Shown here in pieces: positions 18,691 to 27,008 of a stretch of DNA of 64,000 bases (its first letter is position 1; each line of letters opens with the position of its first letter). The stretch lies in assembly GCF_002020135.1 (NCBI RefSeq), contig NZ_MPZS01000002.1, positions 1-64,000 of the forward strand, read 5' to 3'. The notes beneath the pieces were generated by a model, which made no database searches, was not told where the DNA came from, and saw only the letters and a program-made list of their open reading frames with translations. A program made the position numbers and the translations under genes. This DNA is from Thioclava marina. Lineage in GTDB: Bacteria > Pseudomonadota > Alphaproteobacteria > Rhodobacterales > Rhodobacteraceae.

Positions 18691-19773
18691 ATGACCATCG
18701 GCGTTCTGCCCGACACGATGCTGCAAGAGATGATTGCGCGCGGCGAGATCGCCGCAGAGCCCGCGATCGTTCCCGAACAGATCCAGCCAGCAAGCCTCGA
18801 TCTGCGACTGGGGCGCGTGGCCTATCGCCTGCGCGCCTCCTTCCTCGCCGGCAAGGGACGCCGGGTGGAAGACCGACTCGATGATTTCGAGATGCATCGC
18901 ATGGCGGTGACCGAAGACGGTGTCGTGCTCGAAAAGGGCTGCGTCTATCTTGTTCCGTTGATGGAGAGCCTGTCTCTGCCCGAAGGCATCACAGCAGTCG
19001 CCAATGCGAAGAGCTCGACCGGGCGGCTTGATCTGCTGACCCGCCTGATCACCGATGAGGGCACCGAGTTTGACCGTATCCCCGAGGGGTATCAGGGCCC
19101 GCTCTATGCCGAGATCTGCCCGCGCAGCTTCTCGGTCCTCGTGCGGCCGGGCATGCGGCTCAATCAGATCCGCTTCCGCGCTGGTCAGGCGGTACTCACG
19201 GATCCCGAGCTGAAGATCCTGCACCAGCAGGAGCCGCTCGTCGACGGCGAGGCGGTGATCGATGAAGGCCTTGGCTTCTCGGTCGATCTGCGCCCCGCCG
19301 AGGGCGATCTGGTAGGCTACCGTGCCAAGCCCCATACAGGCGTGATCGATCTCGACCGGATCGCGCATTACCCGGCTTCGGATTTCTGGGAAGAGGTTCG
19401 TTCCGACGAGGGCCGGATCATCCTCGACCCCGGCGCGTTCTACATCCTCGTCAGCCGCGAGGCCGTGACGATCCCGCCCGATCATGCCGCCGAGATGGCA
19501 CCCTATCTTGCGATGGTGGGTGAGTTCCGCGTCCATTACGCGGGCTTCTTCGACCCGGGTTTCGGCCATGGCGCGGCTGGCGGCGCGGGCTCGCGTGGTG
19601 TGCTGGAAGTGCGCTGCCACGAAGCGCCCTTCGCGCTCGAACATGGGCAGGTCGTGGGGCGTCTGGTCTATGAGCGCATGGCCGAAGAGCCCAAACAGCT
19701 CTACGGCAAGGGCATTGCCTCGAATTACCAGGGTCAGGGGCTCAAACTCGCCAAGCATTTCCGGATGGGCTGA
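18691..19773 (+). CDS. dcd: Long-form dCTP deaminase family protein (tandem dUTPase-like fold)
   Basis: A 360-residue protein of the kind annotated 2'-deoxycytidine 5'-triphosphate deaminase, about twice the length of E. coli Dcd (193). Two dUTPase/Dcd-like units can be seen. The first has NAKSSTGRLDLL (SSTGR 108-112), GYQGPLYAEICP with Glu141, and VRPGMRLNQIRF. The second has FFDPGFGHG (286-294), SRGVLEVRCHEAP with Glu306, and LEHGQVVGRLVYERM. The reaction would be dCTP to dUTP, feeding dTTP synthesis. Which half is catalytic is unclear. GCAGGAGGG stands before the ATG. Confidence 0.8.
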   Translation: MTIGVLPDTMLQEMIARGEIAAEPAIVPEQIQPASLDLRLGRVAYRLRASFLAGKGRRVEDRLDDFEMHRMAVTEDGVVLEKGCVYLVPLMESLSLPEGITAVANAKSSTGRLDLLTRLITDEGTEFDRIPEGYQGPLYAEICPRSFSVLVRPGMRLNQIRFRAGQAVLTDPELKILHQQEPLVDGEAVIDEGLGFSVDLRPAEGDLVGYRAKPHTGVIDLDRIAHYPASDFWEEVRSDEGRIILDPGAFYILVSREAVTIPPDHAAEMAPYLAMVGEFRVHYAGFFDPGFGHGAAGGAGSRGVLEVRCHEAPFALEHGQVVGRLVYERMAEEPKQLYGKGIASNYQGQGLKLAKHFRMG

Positions 19774-19839
19774 GCCTGGAAGGCGCGTCCTTCCAGCGAA
19801 AAGACGTACCGCGCCGAGGGTCGAACGAAGACGCTCGCC

Positions 19840-21009
19840 CTACTCCGCCCGAGTCACATCGTGCCCATAGATCCAGTCGAACCGCCCGACAAGCCGCTCG
19901 GGCGCGAAGCGCGAAGCGGCGCGCAACGCGAGATGGCCCAGCGTGCGCGGGGCCCCCGAGAGGTGATAGTTGCGCGCGTTCTTCGTGGCCGCATCGACGA
20001 TCTTCTCGCAGCGATCGCGTCGCGCCTGCTGATAGGCCGCGAACGCCACCTCATCCTGCTCGTGATGGGCCAGCGCCTCGGCCAGAACCCAGGCATCTTC
20101 CATCGCCATTACCGCGCCTTGCGCAAGGAAAGGCAAAGTCGGATGGGCCGCATCACCGAGGATCGCCGCTTTCGGTCCGAACCAGTGCTCGGCCACGGGG
20201 TGACGGAACAGCCCCCAGAGATACACTTTCTCGACCTGCGCGAGCCAATTCTGAACCGTCGGGCAGAACCCTGCAAAGGCGGTACGCAGGTTGATCGGGT
20301 CATCCTCGAGATTCCAGCTTTCCTCGACCCAGCGATGGCGCTCCTCGACGGCCACGATATTGCGCAGGCCTCCCCCCAGCGGATAGCTCACCAGATGCCG
20401 CCCCGCCCCCATGAAAACCTGCGCCACCTTGGGTTCGTCATCCGAGCAAGGGATCAGCGCGCGCCAGGCGACCTGATGGGTAAAGAAGGGCGCGACCCGG
20501 CCGTTGAGCGCCTGACGCACCTTCGAATGCAGCCCATCGGCGCCGATCAGCAGATCAGTCCGGATCTCGGTGCCTTGCCGCGTCACCAGCCGCGGCGCCT
20601 CACCTGCGAGGTCGACCTCCTCGATCTGCTGAAGCAGACGGATATGCACGCCCGCATCGCGCGCGCCCTCGGCCAGCAGGTCAATCAGCCGCGCGCGGTG
20701 GATGAAGTGGTAGCCCTCGCCCGGACGCAGCCGCGCCAGATCGAGCCGCGCCACCTGGCTGCCGGTCTCGCCATCGACAAGGCGCACCGCTTCGGCACAG
20801 GGTCCCGCCGCGTCCAGCGCTTCGGCCAGTCCCAGCGCCTTGAGAACACGCGCGCCATTGGGCGAGACCTGTAGCCCCGCGCCAACCTCGCGGATCGCGT
20901 CGGCCTGTTCGAGAACCTCGACCTCTGCGCCTCGCATCGCCAGAGCCCGTGCCACTGTCAGCCCCGCGATACCCGCGCCCAGCACCGTCACCTTGCGCCC
21001 GATCAGCAT
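19840..21009 (-). CDS. FAD-dependent monooxygenase (UbiH/salicylate hydroxylase type)
   Basis: A 389-residue group A flavoprotein monooxygenase. The FAD-binding Rossmann motif VLGAGIAGLTVARAL lies at residues 9-23, the LIGADGLHSKVR stretch near 155-166, and ILGDAAHPTLPFLAQG (near 280-295) is the FAD ribityl motif. Such enzymes hydroxylate aromatic acids or quinone precursors with NAD(P)H and oxygen. The closest annotation style is salicylate or 3-hydroxybenzoate hydroxylase, but the substrate is not evident and no degradation operon is nearby. AAGGAGGGG fixes the start at 21009. Confidence 0.85.
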   Translation of the reverse strand: MLIGRKVTVLGAGIAGLTVARALAMRGAEVEVLEQADAIREVGAGLQVSPNGARVLKALGLAEALDAAGPCAEAVRLVDGETGSQVARLDLARLRPGEGYHFIHRARLIDLLAEGARDAGVHIRLLQQIEEVDLAGEAPRLVTRQGTEIRTDLLIGADGLHSKVRQALNGRVAPFFTHQVAWRALIPCSDDEPKVAQVFMGAGRHLVSYPLGGGLRNIVAVEERHRWVEESWNLEDDPINLRTAFAGFCPTVQNWLAQVEKVYLWGLFRHPVAEHWFGPKAAILGDAAHPTLPFLAQGAVMAMEDAWVLAEALAHHEQDEVAFAAYQQARRDRCEKIVDAATKNARNYHLSGAPRTLGHLALRAASRFAPERLVGRFDWIYGHDVTRAE

Positions 21010-21021
21010 GGCCCCTCCTTC

Positions 21022-21056
21022 AAACGAGAACACCGGCACCTTCGCGGCACCGGTGT
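21022..21056 (-). terminator. Hairpin terminator after dksA
   Basis: ACACCGG (21030-21036) pairs with CCGGTGT (21050-21056) with further pairing inside the loop. On the minus strand it is followed by TCTCGTTTG. It lies 70 bases beyond the dksA stop and before the monooxygenase start. Confidence 0.5.
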
Positions 21057-21125
21057 GAAAATTCCTTGAGCGAAATCAACTCTGCGCGCCGCGGCGCAAA
21101 GGATCGGCTGGCGTGCTTCGCGCGA

Positions 21126-21599
21126 TCAGTCGTCGCGATGCACACGCTCGCGGCGCTCGTGCTTTTCCTGTGCTTCGAGCGTCATCGTGGCGATCGGACG
21201 GGCATCGAGGCGCTTGAGCGAGATCGGCTCTCCGGTCTTCTCGCAATAGCCGTATTCGCCATTGTCGATGCGGCGCAGCGCGGCGTCGATCTTCGAGACC
21301 AGTTTGCGCTGACGATCACGGGTGCGCAGCTCGAGCGCGCGATCGGTCTCTTCGGATGCACGGTCGGCGATGTCGGGCACGTTGCGCGCCGATTCCGCGA
21401 GGCCTTCGAGCGTTTCAGCGGACTGTTCGAGAAGCTCGGATTTCCAGGCCAGCAGCTTGCGGCGGAAATATTCCAGCTGTCGATCATTCATGAAGGGTTC
21501 ATCTTCGGCCGGACGATAGTCATCCGGAAGGAAAACCTCTGCTTTCATAGCTGCCCTCTCTGCCGTGCCGGGCGTCTCACTGTGATCAAAATTCGCCAT
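21126..21599 (-). CDS. dksA: DksA-type RNA polymerase-binding factor lacking the zinc cysteines
   Basis: A 157-residue DksA homologue that enters the RNA polymerase secondary channel and, with ppGpp, tunes rRNA and other promoters. The coiled-coil tip residues are conserved (Asp76, Asp79 and Ala81 in PDIADRA). The globular domain keeps only one cysteine, Cys119 in YGYCEKTG: Thr122 stands where the second cysteine would be, and the LCIDC-like pair is replaced by TMTLEAQ. It therefore should not bind zinc, as reported for a Rhodobacter sphaeroides homologue. The N-terminal 37 residues are an extension. It is a single-gene unit. Confidence 0.9.
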   Translation of the reverse strand: MANFDHSETPGTAERAAMKAEVFLPDDYRPAEDEPFMNDRQLEYFRRKLLAWKSELLEQSAETLEGLAESARNVPDIADRASEETDRALELRTRDRQRKLVSKIDAALRRIDNGEYGYCEKTGEPISLKRLDARPIATMTLEAQEKHERRERVHRDD

Positions 21600-21782
21600 C
21601 GGACACTCCTCGGGCGCTCACTTACCGCATGACGCCTAGGTTGTCACGCCTCGTTTCACCGCTTGGGGTTGTTTGCGCGTTCAAATCCTACGCTGCGCTT
21701 GCGGCAGGAATGGGGCGCGGCTAGTTTGCACCCGATCTGCGCAACATCCTTGCGCGCCCCCTGCCAGCCGGAGCCTGACACC

Positions 21783-22625
21783 GTGCAATTCCAATCGACC
21801 GATTCCTACGTTGCCCCGCCCGATCTGACAGTGGCGGTGAATGCCGCCGTAGCGCTCGAACGCCCGCTTCTGGTGAAGGGCGAGCCCGGCACCGGCAAAA
21901 CGGAACTGGCACGGCAGGTGGCGGCAAGCCTGGGGATGGAAATGGTCGAGTGGAACATCAAATCCACCACCAAGGCGCAGCAGGGGCTGTATGAATATGA
22001 TGCTGTCAGCCGACTGCGCGACAGCCAGCTGGGCGACGAACGCGTCAATGACGTGAAGAACTACATCCGCAAGGGCAAGCTCTGGCAGGCTTTCGAAGCG
22101 GGGCAGAAGGTCGTGCTCTTGATCGACGAGATCGACAAGGCCGATATCGAGTTCCCGAACGACCTTTTGCAGGAACTCGACAAGATGGAGTTCCATGTCT
22201 ACGAGACCGGCGAAACGATCCGCGCAGCCCACCGCCCCGTCGTCATCATCACCTCGAATAACGAGAAGGAACTGCCCGACGCCTTCCTGCGCCGCTGCTT
22301 CTTCCACTACATCCGCTTCCCGGACGCGGAGGTGATGCGCCAGATCGTCGCCGTCCACTTCCCCTACATCAAGGACCGCCTGCTGACCGAGGCGCTGAGC
22401 CAGTTCTACGAGATCCGCGAGACGCCGGGCCTGAAGAAGAAGCCCTCGACGAGCGAGGTGCTCGACTGGCTGAAACTGCTGCTGGCCGAAGATCTGAACC
22501 CCGAGGACCTGAAACGCGAAGGCGCCAACCTGCTGCCGAAACTGCACGGGGCGCTGCTGAAGAACGAGCAGGACGTGCACCTGTTCGAACGGCTGGCGTT
22601 CATGGCGCGGCGGCAGGGGCGGTAG
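21783..22625 (+). CDS. MoxR-family AAA+ ATPase
   Basis: A 280-residue MoxR-type ATPase. Walker A is GEPGTGKT (33-40), Walker B VVLLIDEIDKAD (110-121), with VIITSNNEKELPDAF (sensor 1 region) and LRRCFFHYI after it. MoxR proteins act as chaperones for enzyme or cofactor assembly and usually work with a VWA-domain protein encoded next door. Here no VWA gene follows; the next gene is the lower-GC PaaK-like gene on the other strand. The start is a GTG at 21783 with GGAG upstream, chosen because the family N-terminus begins there. Confidence 0.88.
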   Translation: MQFQSTDSYVAPPDLTVAVNAAVALERPLLVKGEPGTGKTELARQVAASLGMEMVEWNIKSTTKAQQGLYEYDAVSRLRDSQLGDERVNDVKNYIRKGKLWQAFEAGQKVVLLIDEIDKADIEFPNDLLQELDKMEFHVYETGETIRAAHRPVVIITSNNEKELPDAFLRRCFFHYIRFPDAEVMRQIVAVHFPYIKDRLLTEALSQFYEIRETPGLKKKPSTSEVLDWLKLLLAEDLNPEDLKREGANLLPKLHGALLKNEQDVHLFERLAFMARRQGR

Positions 22626-22730
22626 GCCGGATTGAGCGCTAATCACCTATCGTGAGCGCTGCGGCAGAGGGCGGCTTCGTGACGGGGCCGAAGGTTCCCA
22701 GGTGAACGGAATTGTAGCTCGCTCATATCA

Positions 22731-24152
22731 TCACTCGGTCGCGGGCAGACGGCTAACCGATCGTGTCACATTTCGTGCGTCGGTGCTTCGCAGAGGCACC
22801 ACTTCGTGGAATTTGCCACTCGCTGTGAATTCGGGAAGCTTCTTGCTTGCGCGCACTGTGACGTCCACTAGCCCGTTGTCGCGAAACACGCGTTTCACCG
22901 CCTCGATGACCTCGGGAAAGGCATCTTCCGCTTTCGCCCCATCGGTCGGTTCTATCCGCAGCTCGAATTGCCTGCCGCCGGTCTGGACCAATTGGACGCG
23001 CCGCGCGCTTTCGTGTTCCAGATCGAAGACGAGCGGCGACAGCGTGACGTCGCCTACATGAACCAGCGTCGCCTGGCGTCCTACCACCTGAAAACTTCGA
23101 AACGGTGACCCGCAGGGGCAACGGTCCGTGTGGTAACGAACGCAATCTCCAAGGTCGTATCGGATGAAGGGCTGAACCTCGTTGGCGAGCACCGTCAGCA
23201 ACACGGTCGCCGACAATGTGCCATCGGGAACAGGTCGCATCGCCTCGTCGACCGCTTCGAGGATGACCCAGTCCTCGTTTACATGCTTGCGTCCGTGGCT
23301 GCATTCGAACGAAAGCACCAAACATTCGGTGCAGCCATAGGGGTCGGCAATGCCGTATTTAAGTGAGGGGAAGGCCTGCAGGACCCGTTCACGAAGTTCA
23401 TCCGTGAGGGTTTCGCCCCCGCAGCTGAAAAGCGCAGGCTCGATCTGCAGGCGCCCGGCCTCCTTTTCCTTGACGAGGATAGTCAACATACTGGGATAGG
23501 TCACGATCCAAGCGACGTTCGCGATCGCGTTGAGCTTGTCAACGAGCTGATCGATCGGCTGCTCGGCCTCGATGAAGGTCACGCCGAGCCCCCTCGCCAA
23601 TGTCGGGCTCAGCCGTTGTACCAGTTTGTTAAACCCGTTTCCGGCGAAGTGGCCGTTCCCGCCAGTGATAGTCACCCTCGCGCCGCGCTTGCGAAGGTCC
23701 CGCATAAGCTTCCAATGATACCGCTCGAAACGCGCCAGCATGATACCATAGGCATATTCCAGGAACGATGAAGACAACACGATGACCGCCGGCTCGCCCG
23801 ACGTTCCAGAGGTTTGGAAAACTGCGAAGTCGTCGATGGGCACGCCAACCTTGGAGATATCGCGGAGATGTTCGCGCACCCTCTCGAGGGGAAGAGACCG
23901 GATCGTCAGCCAGTCGCCAAAGTCTCGCATGAGATCCGGTTTGCAGGTCACCGGCAAGTCGCTCAGCTCGACCTCGGCCGATGGCGGAACATCCGCATAA
24001 AGACGTTGAAACAACGGCGAGTCGCGTCGTGCCTTTTCCACCAAGCGCTGCAGATTGCGGCGTTGTCTGGCCCCGATTCTCTTCCGTCCGCCCCAGACGG
24101 TCCAGAGCCCGCCGGCGAAGTATTCGAATGCTTTGAGAAGGCTGAAACGCAT
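22731..24152 (-). CDS. PaaK/CapK-like adenylate-forming enzyme
   Basis: A 473-residue protein of the phenylacetate-CoA ligase/coenzyme F390 synthetase-like family. The adenylation motifs are visible: QTSGTSGEP (113-121), CGGETLTDEL (244-253), DPYGCTE (270-276) and IRYDLGD (330-336), followed by CPCGSPF with paired cysteines (345 and 347). These enzymes adenylate a carboxylic acid and often pass it to CoA or an amine; CapK-like forms occur in polysaccharide clusters. No pathway partner is adjacent. Base composition is lower in GC (sampled 60-base lines of 50-58 percent) than flanking genes, which suggests acquisition. The start has only a weak ribosome site. Confidence 0.7.
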   Translation of the reverse strand: MRFSLLKAFEYFAGGLWTVWGGRKRIGARQRRNLQRLVEKARRDSPLFQRLYADVPPSAEVELSDLPVTCKPDLMRDFGDWLTIRSLPLERVREHLRDISKVGVPIDDFAVFQTSGTSGEPAVIVLSSSFLEYAYGIMLARFERYHWKLMRDLRKRGARVTITGGNGHFAGNGFNKLVQRLSPTLARGLGVTFIEAEQPIDQLVDKLNAIANVAWIVTYPSMLTILVKEKEAGRLQIEPALFSCGGETLTDELRERVLQAFPSLKYGIADPYGCTECLVLSFECSHGRKHVNEDWVILEAVDEAMRPVPDGTLSATVLLTVLANEVQPFIRYDLGDCVRYHTDRCPCGSPFRSFQVVGRQATLVHVGDVTLSPLVFDLEHESARRVQLVQTGGRQFELRIEPTDGAKAEDAFPEVIEAVKRVFRDNGLVDVTVRASKKLPEFTASGKFHEVVPLRSTDARNVTRSVSRLPATE

Positions 24153-24195
24153 GTCTTCTGGCCATGCCCGTTCTGAGTGTCCGGCTCGGAAAATC

Positions 24196-24237
24196 CATCA
24201 ATTGAAGCTTACAGCAAGGAGCACCGCATCAATTGAT
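24196..24237 (-). promoter_or_regulatory. Repeated CATCAATTGA motif upstream of the PaaK-like gene
   Basis: CATCAATTGA occurs at 24196-24205 and again at 24227-24236, exactly 31 bases apart (about three helical turns). The second copy is part of the perfect palindrome ATCAATTGAT (24228-24237). It sits 45-85 bases upstream of the start codon in a roughly 47 percent GC stretch, so it looks like a regulator binding site. No matching regulator gene is near. Confidence 0.4.
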
Positions 24238-24357
24238 TAGTGTCAATTCGCGTGACCACGCGGGGCTATGGGCATGCCGTGAGCCGTGTGAAGCGGACAT
24301 ATAAGTAACTACATAGAACGTCAGCTTCGTCCGCGAAACCGTCCCGCCGTCGCCCCC

Positions 24358-24564
24358 TCACAACTTCCGCGTAATCCGTGCAGCCTTTCGCGCCCGCTTT
24401 ACCGCCTCGCGGGTGGTCTGCTGGGCCTTGCGCTCCTCGGGGGTCATCTCTTGCGGTGACTTGCCCCGCTTTGACGCCATACCGACGCCCTTGTTGATCC
24501 CCCAGTTGATCCCGCGACGGACCAGCATGCGGATGATCATGTTGATGATCTGGTTGAGGTTCAT
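24358..24564 (-). CDS. Small basic conserved hypothetical protein after scpB
   Basis: A 68-residue basic protein. The N-terminal half is an amphipathic or membrane-active helix (MNLNQIINMIIRMLVRRGIN, then WGINKGVGMA); the C-terminal half is rich in Lys, Arg and Glu (EERKAQQTTREAVKRARKAA). It starts 14 bases after the scpB stop and is most likely the last gene of the argS-scpB unit. I recall similar short proteins between scpB and tatA in related genomes, where tatABC follow; here tatABC are absent. Function unknown. Longer frames through the scpB gene are shadows. Confidence 0.6.
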   Translation of the reverse strand: MNLNQIINMIIRMLVRRGINWGINKGVGMASKRGKSPQEMTPEERKAQQTTREAVKRARKAARITRKL

Positions 24565-24578
24565 GGGAGAAGCCGCTT

Positions 24579-25235
24579 TCAATCCTCGAAAAGTTCGGAC
24601 TGGCCGGTTTGCGCCTCGTCCTCGTCGTCTTCGTCCGAGCTTGCACCGGGAAGGGGGCGCGAGTCCAGTAACCCTGCCGCGCGCAGCTCCTTGAGGCCCG
24701 GCAGGTCGCGGGCGCTCTCGAGGCTGAAATGATCCAGAAAACCTTGGGTGACGACGAAAGTCACGGGGCGGCCCGGGGTCATGCGGCGGCGGCCGAAACG
24801 GATCCATTCCATCTCGAGGAGCTGGTCGATCGTGCCGCGCGAGACGGCGACGCCGCGGATTTCCTCGATCTCGGCGCGGGTGACGGGCTGGTGATAGGCG
24901 ATGATGGCGAGCGTCTCGATCGCGGCGCGGGAAAGTTTGCGCTCCTCGACCGTTTCCTTCTGCATCAGGAAGGCCAGATCGGGGGCTGTGCGCACGGCCC
25001 AGGCCTCGCCCACTTTCACCACGCGCACGCCGCGCCCCTCGTAGCGCTTGCGCAGATGCACCAGCGCCTCGGCCGGGTCACAGCCATGCGGCATGCGCTC
25101 TTCCATCTCGCGGATCGTCACCGGCTCGGCGGAGGCAAACAGGATCGCCTCGACCATCCGTTCCTGCTCCGCGATGGGCGGGGCCGCGAACAGCGTCTGT
25201 TCTTTTTCGTCGGTCACTTCCGGCTCGTCGCTCAT
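24579..25235 (-). CDS. scpB: Segregation and condensation protein B
   Basis: A 218-residue kleisin-binding protein of the SMC-ScpA-ScpB complex, which condenses and separates chromosomes. It has tandem winged-helix domains (about residues 28-105 and 108-178): MVEAILFASAEPVTIREMEER opens the first, and SRAAIETLAIIAYHQPVTRAEIE with EEIRGVAVSRGTIDQLLE is the most conserved second-domain stretch. An acidic tail follows. It overlaps scpA by four bases. In Caulobacter-like bacteria the complex aids origin segregation. Confidence 0.94.
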   Translation of the reverse strand: MSDEPEVTDEKEQTLFAAPPIAEQERMVEAILFASAEPVTIREMEERMPHGCDPAEALVHLRKRYEGRGVRVVKVGEAWAVRTAPDLAFLMQKETVEERKLSRAAIETLAIIAYHQPVTRAEIEEIRGVAVSRGTIDQLLEMEWIRFGRRRMTPGRPVTFVVTQGFLDHFSLESARDLPGLKELRAAGLLDSRPLPGASSDEDDEDEAQTGQSELFED

Positions 25236-26014
25236 GTCTTCTTCCGGATCGAAATGGGTTGGAACGTATCGCTCTGGCGGATCTCGATCTGGCCTTGCTT
25301 GGCCATCTCCAGAGAGGCCGCGAAGGTCGCGGCGGTGGCCGAGCGGCGGCGCTTGGGATCAGAGGCCCAGCCATCGGGCAGGAAGGTCGTCAGTTCCGAC
25401 CAGTCGCCCGCAAAGCCGATCAGCCCGCGCATCCGGTCGAGCGCCTCTTCCATGGTGAAGACGTTGGTGCGATCAAAGGCATAGGGACGGAACTCGTCGC
25501 GGGTGCGGATGCGGGCGTAGGCCTGCATCAGCTCCATCAACGAGGCTGTATAGGTGATCTTGCGCACCCGCGCGACTTCCTCGGAGACGCCGCGCACGAA
25601 AGTATCGCGGCCCAGCCGGTCGCGCGCCATCAGCTGCGCTGCGCTCTCGCGCATCGCCTGCAGACGTTCGAGCTGGAAAGCCAGATGGGCGGCCATGTCC
25701 TCGGCGCTCGGCCCCTCGGCTTCTGGATCGGGCGGCAGCAAAAGGCGCGACTTCAGGAAGGCAAGCCAGGCCGCCATGACGAGATAATCGGCGGCAAGCT
25801 CGATCCTGAGCGCCTTGGCGCGCTCCACGAAGGCCAGATATTGCTCGGCCAGTTGCAGCACCGAGATCTTGCGCAGATCCACCTTCTGCGTGCGCGACAG
25901 CGTCAGCAACAGATCGAGCGGCCCCTCGAACCCGTCGACATCGACGATCAGCGCCTCGGCCTGAAGCCGATCCGCCACCGATTGGGTCTGAAACAGGTTT
26001 TCGGGTTCAGCCAT
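25232..26014 (-). CDS. scpA: Segregation and condensation protein A (kleisin)
   Basis: A 260-residue kleisin that bridges the SMC heads. The N-terminal domain carries VDVDGFEGPLDLLLTLSRTQKVDLRKI (residues 24-50), the family hallmark, and RIELAADYLVMAAWLAFLKSRLLLP follows. The C-terminal winged-helix segment (about 185-250) is more variable. It overlaps nagZ upstream by eight bases and scpB downstream by four, which indicates tight translational coupling. Confidence 0.94.
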   Translation of the reverse strand: MAEPENLFQTQSVADRLQAEALIVDVDGFEGPLDLLLTLSRTQKVDLRKISVLQLAEQYLAFVERAKALRIELAADYLVMAAWLAFLKSRLLLPPDPEAEGPSAEDMAAHLAFQLERLQAMRESAAQLMARDRLGRDTFVRGVSEEVARVRKITYTASLMELMQAYARIRTRDEFRPYAFDRTNVFTMEEALDRMRGLIGFAGDWSELTTFLPDGWASDPKRRRSATAATFAASLEMAKQGQIEIRQSDTFQPISIRKKT

Positions 26015-27008
26015 GCGCCCTGCCGCTCAACAATGCCTCAAGTTCGGCATCGAGCGCGGCCATGTCAACAGACTCGGGCGGTTGGCGGCGGTCGAGGGCG
26101 GCCTCTCCCCGCGCGATCGCCTGATCGCTCATCACCGGCGCGGCGAGCGCAACCTCTTCCATCGCGGGCATGTCGCCCTTGCAATGCAGCACCAGATCGC
26201 AACCTGCGGCGAGCGCGGCGGCCGCGCGGGTGCCGAAGCCGCCCGCAAGCGCCTCCATGCCGATATCGTCGCTCATCAGCAGGCCACCAAAGCCGATCTC
26301 CTCGCGGATCATCGCGATGACCTTCGCGCTTTGCGTCGCGGGCGCATCATCAAGCGCGGTAAAGCGGATATGCGCGGTCATGCCCAGCGGCAGATCGGAG
26401 AGCGCCTTGAAGGGCGCGAAATCACTTGCGGTCAGATCGGCCTTGGACGCCTCGACGACCGGCAGATCCTTGTGGCTGTCGGCCACCGCACGCCCGTGGC
26501 CGGGAATGTGCTTGATCACCGGCAGCACGCCGCCCGCCAGCAGCCCTTCCGCGGTGGCGCGGGCATTGGCGATCACGCTGGCCGTATCCTGGCCCAGGCA
26601 ACGGTTTTGCAGGAAGGGATGGGTCAGAGGCCCGGCGATATCGCAGGTGGGCGCGCAATTGGTGTCGATACCCACGGCGCGCAACTCTTCGGCCATGATC
26701 CGCGAGCGCAGCCAGAAGGAACGCGACGCGCCCTCCCCTGCCCGCGCGGCCTGCTCCAGCGGCGGCGGCCATTCGCGCCAATGGGGGGCACGCATCCGCT
26801 GCACGCGCCCGCCCTCCTGATCGATCAGGATCGGCGCATCGCGCCCAACGGCGCCGCGCAAGGCATCAGTGAGGCGCGCGAGTTGTTCAGGCGTGTCGAT
26901 ATTGCGCGCGAAGAGGATGAAGCCCCAAGGGTCGGCCTCGCGGAAGAAATCGCGCTCGACTGCGGTAAGCTCCGGGCCCTCGCAGCCGAAGATCGCGGCG
27001 ACGCCCAT
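26007..27008 (-). CDS. nagZ: Beta-N-acetylhexosaminidase NagZ
   Basis: A 333-residue cytoplasmic family 3 glycosidase that removes N-acetylglucosamine from anhydro-muropeptides during wall recycling. The catalytic loop KHIPGHG (166-172) with DSH (177-179) supplies the acid/base pair, and LLMSDDIGMEAL (244-255) holds the nucleophile aspartate. The order argS, SPOR, nagZ, scpA, scpB is familiar in Rhodobacterales. Its first base overlaps the last base of the SPOR gene, so the genes are co-translated. Confidence 0.93.
   Translation of the reverse strand: MGVAAIFGCEGPELTAVERDFFREADPWGFILFARNIDTPEQLARLTDALRGAVGRDAPILIDQEGGRVQRMRAPHWREWPPPLEQAARAGEGASRSFWLRSRIMAEELRAVGIDTNCAPTCDIAGPLTHPFLQNRCLGQDTASVIANARATAEGLLAGGVLPVIKHIPGHGRAVADSHKDLPVVEASKADLTASDFAPFKALSDLPLGMTAHIRFTALDDAPATQSAKVIAMIREEIGFGGLLMSDDIGMEALAGGFGTRAAAALAAGCDLVLHCKGDMPAMEEVALAAPVMSDQAIARGEAALDRRQPPESVDMAALDAELEALLSGRAHG

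Noticed and set aside
17257-19758. An 833-codon open frame on the minus strand
   Set aside because: It is antisense to ihfA, the MerR gene, tRNA-Pro and the deaminase gene. No ribosome site and no recognisable domains.
19776-19796. Small hairpin CTGGAAGG-CGCGT-CCTTCCAG after the deaminase gene
   Set aside because: Too short a stem, and no T tract on either strand, to call a terminator between the convergent genes.
22626-22730. A remnant of a VWA gene after MoxR
   Set aside because: The 105 bases between the MoxR stop and the PaaK-like stop show no VWA-like reading frame in any phase.
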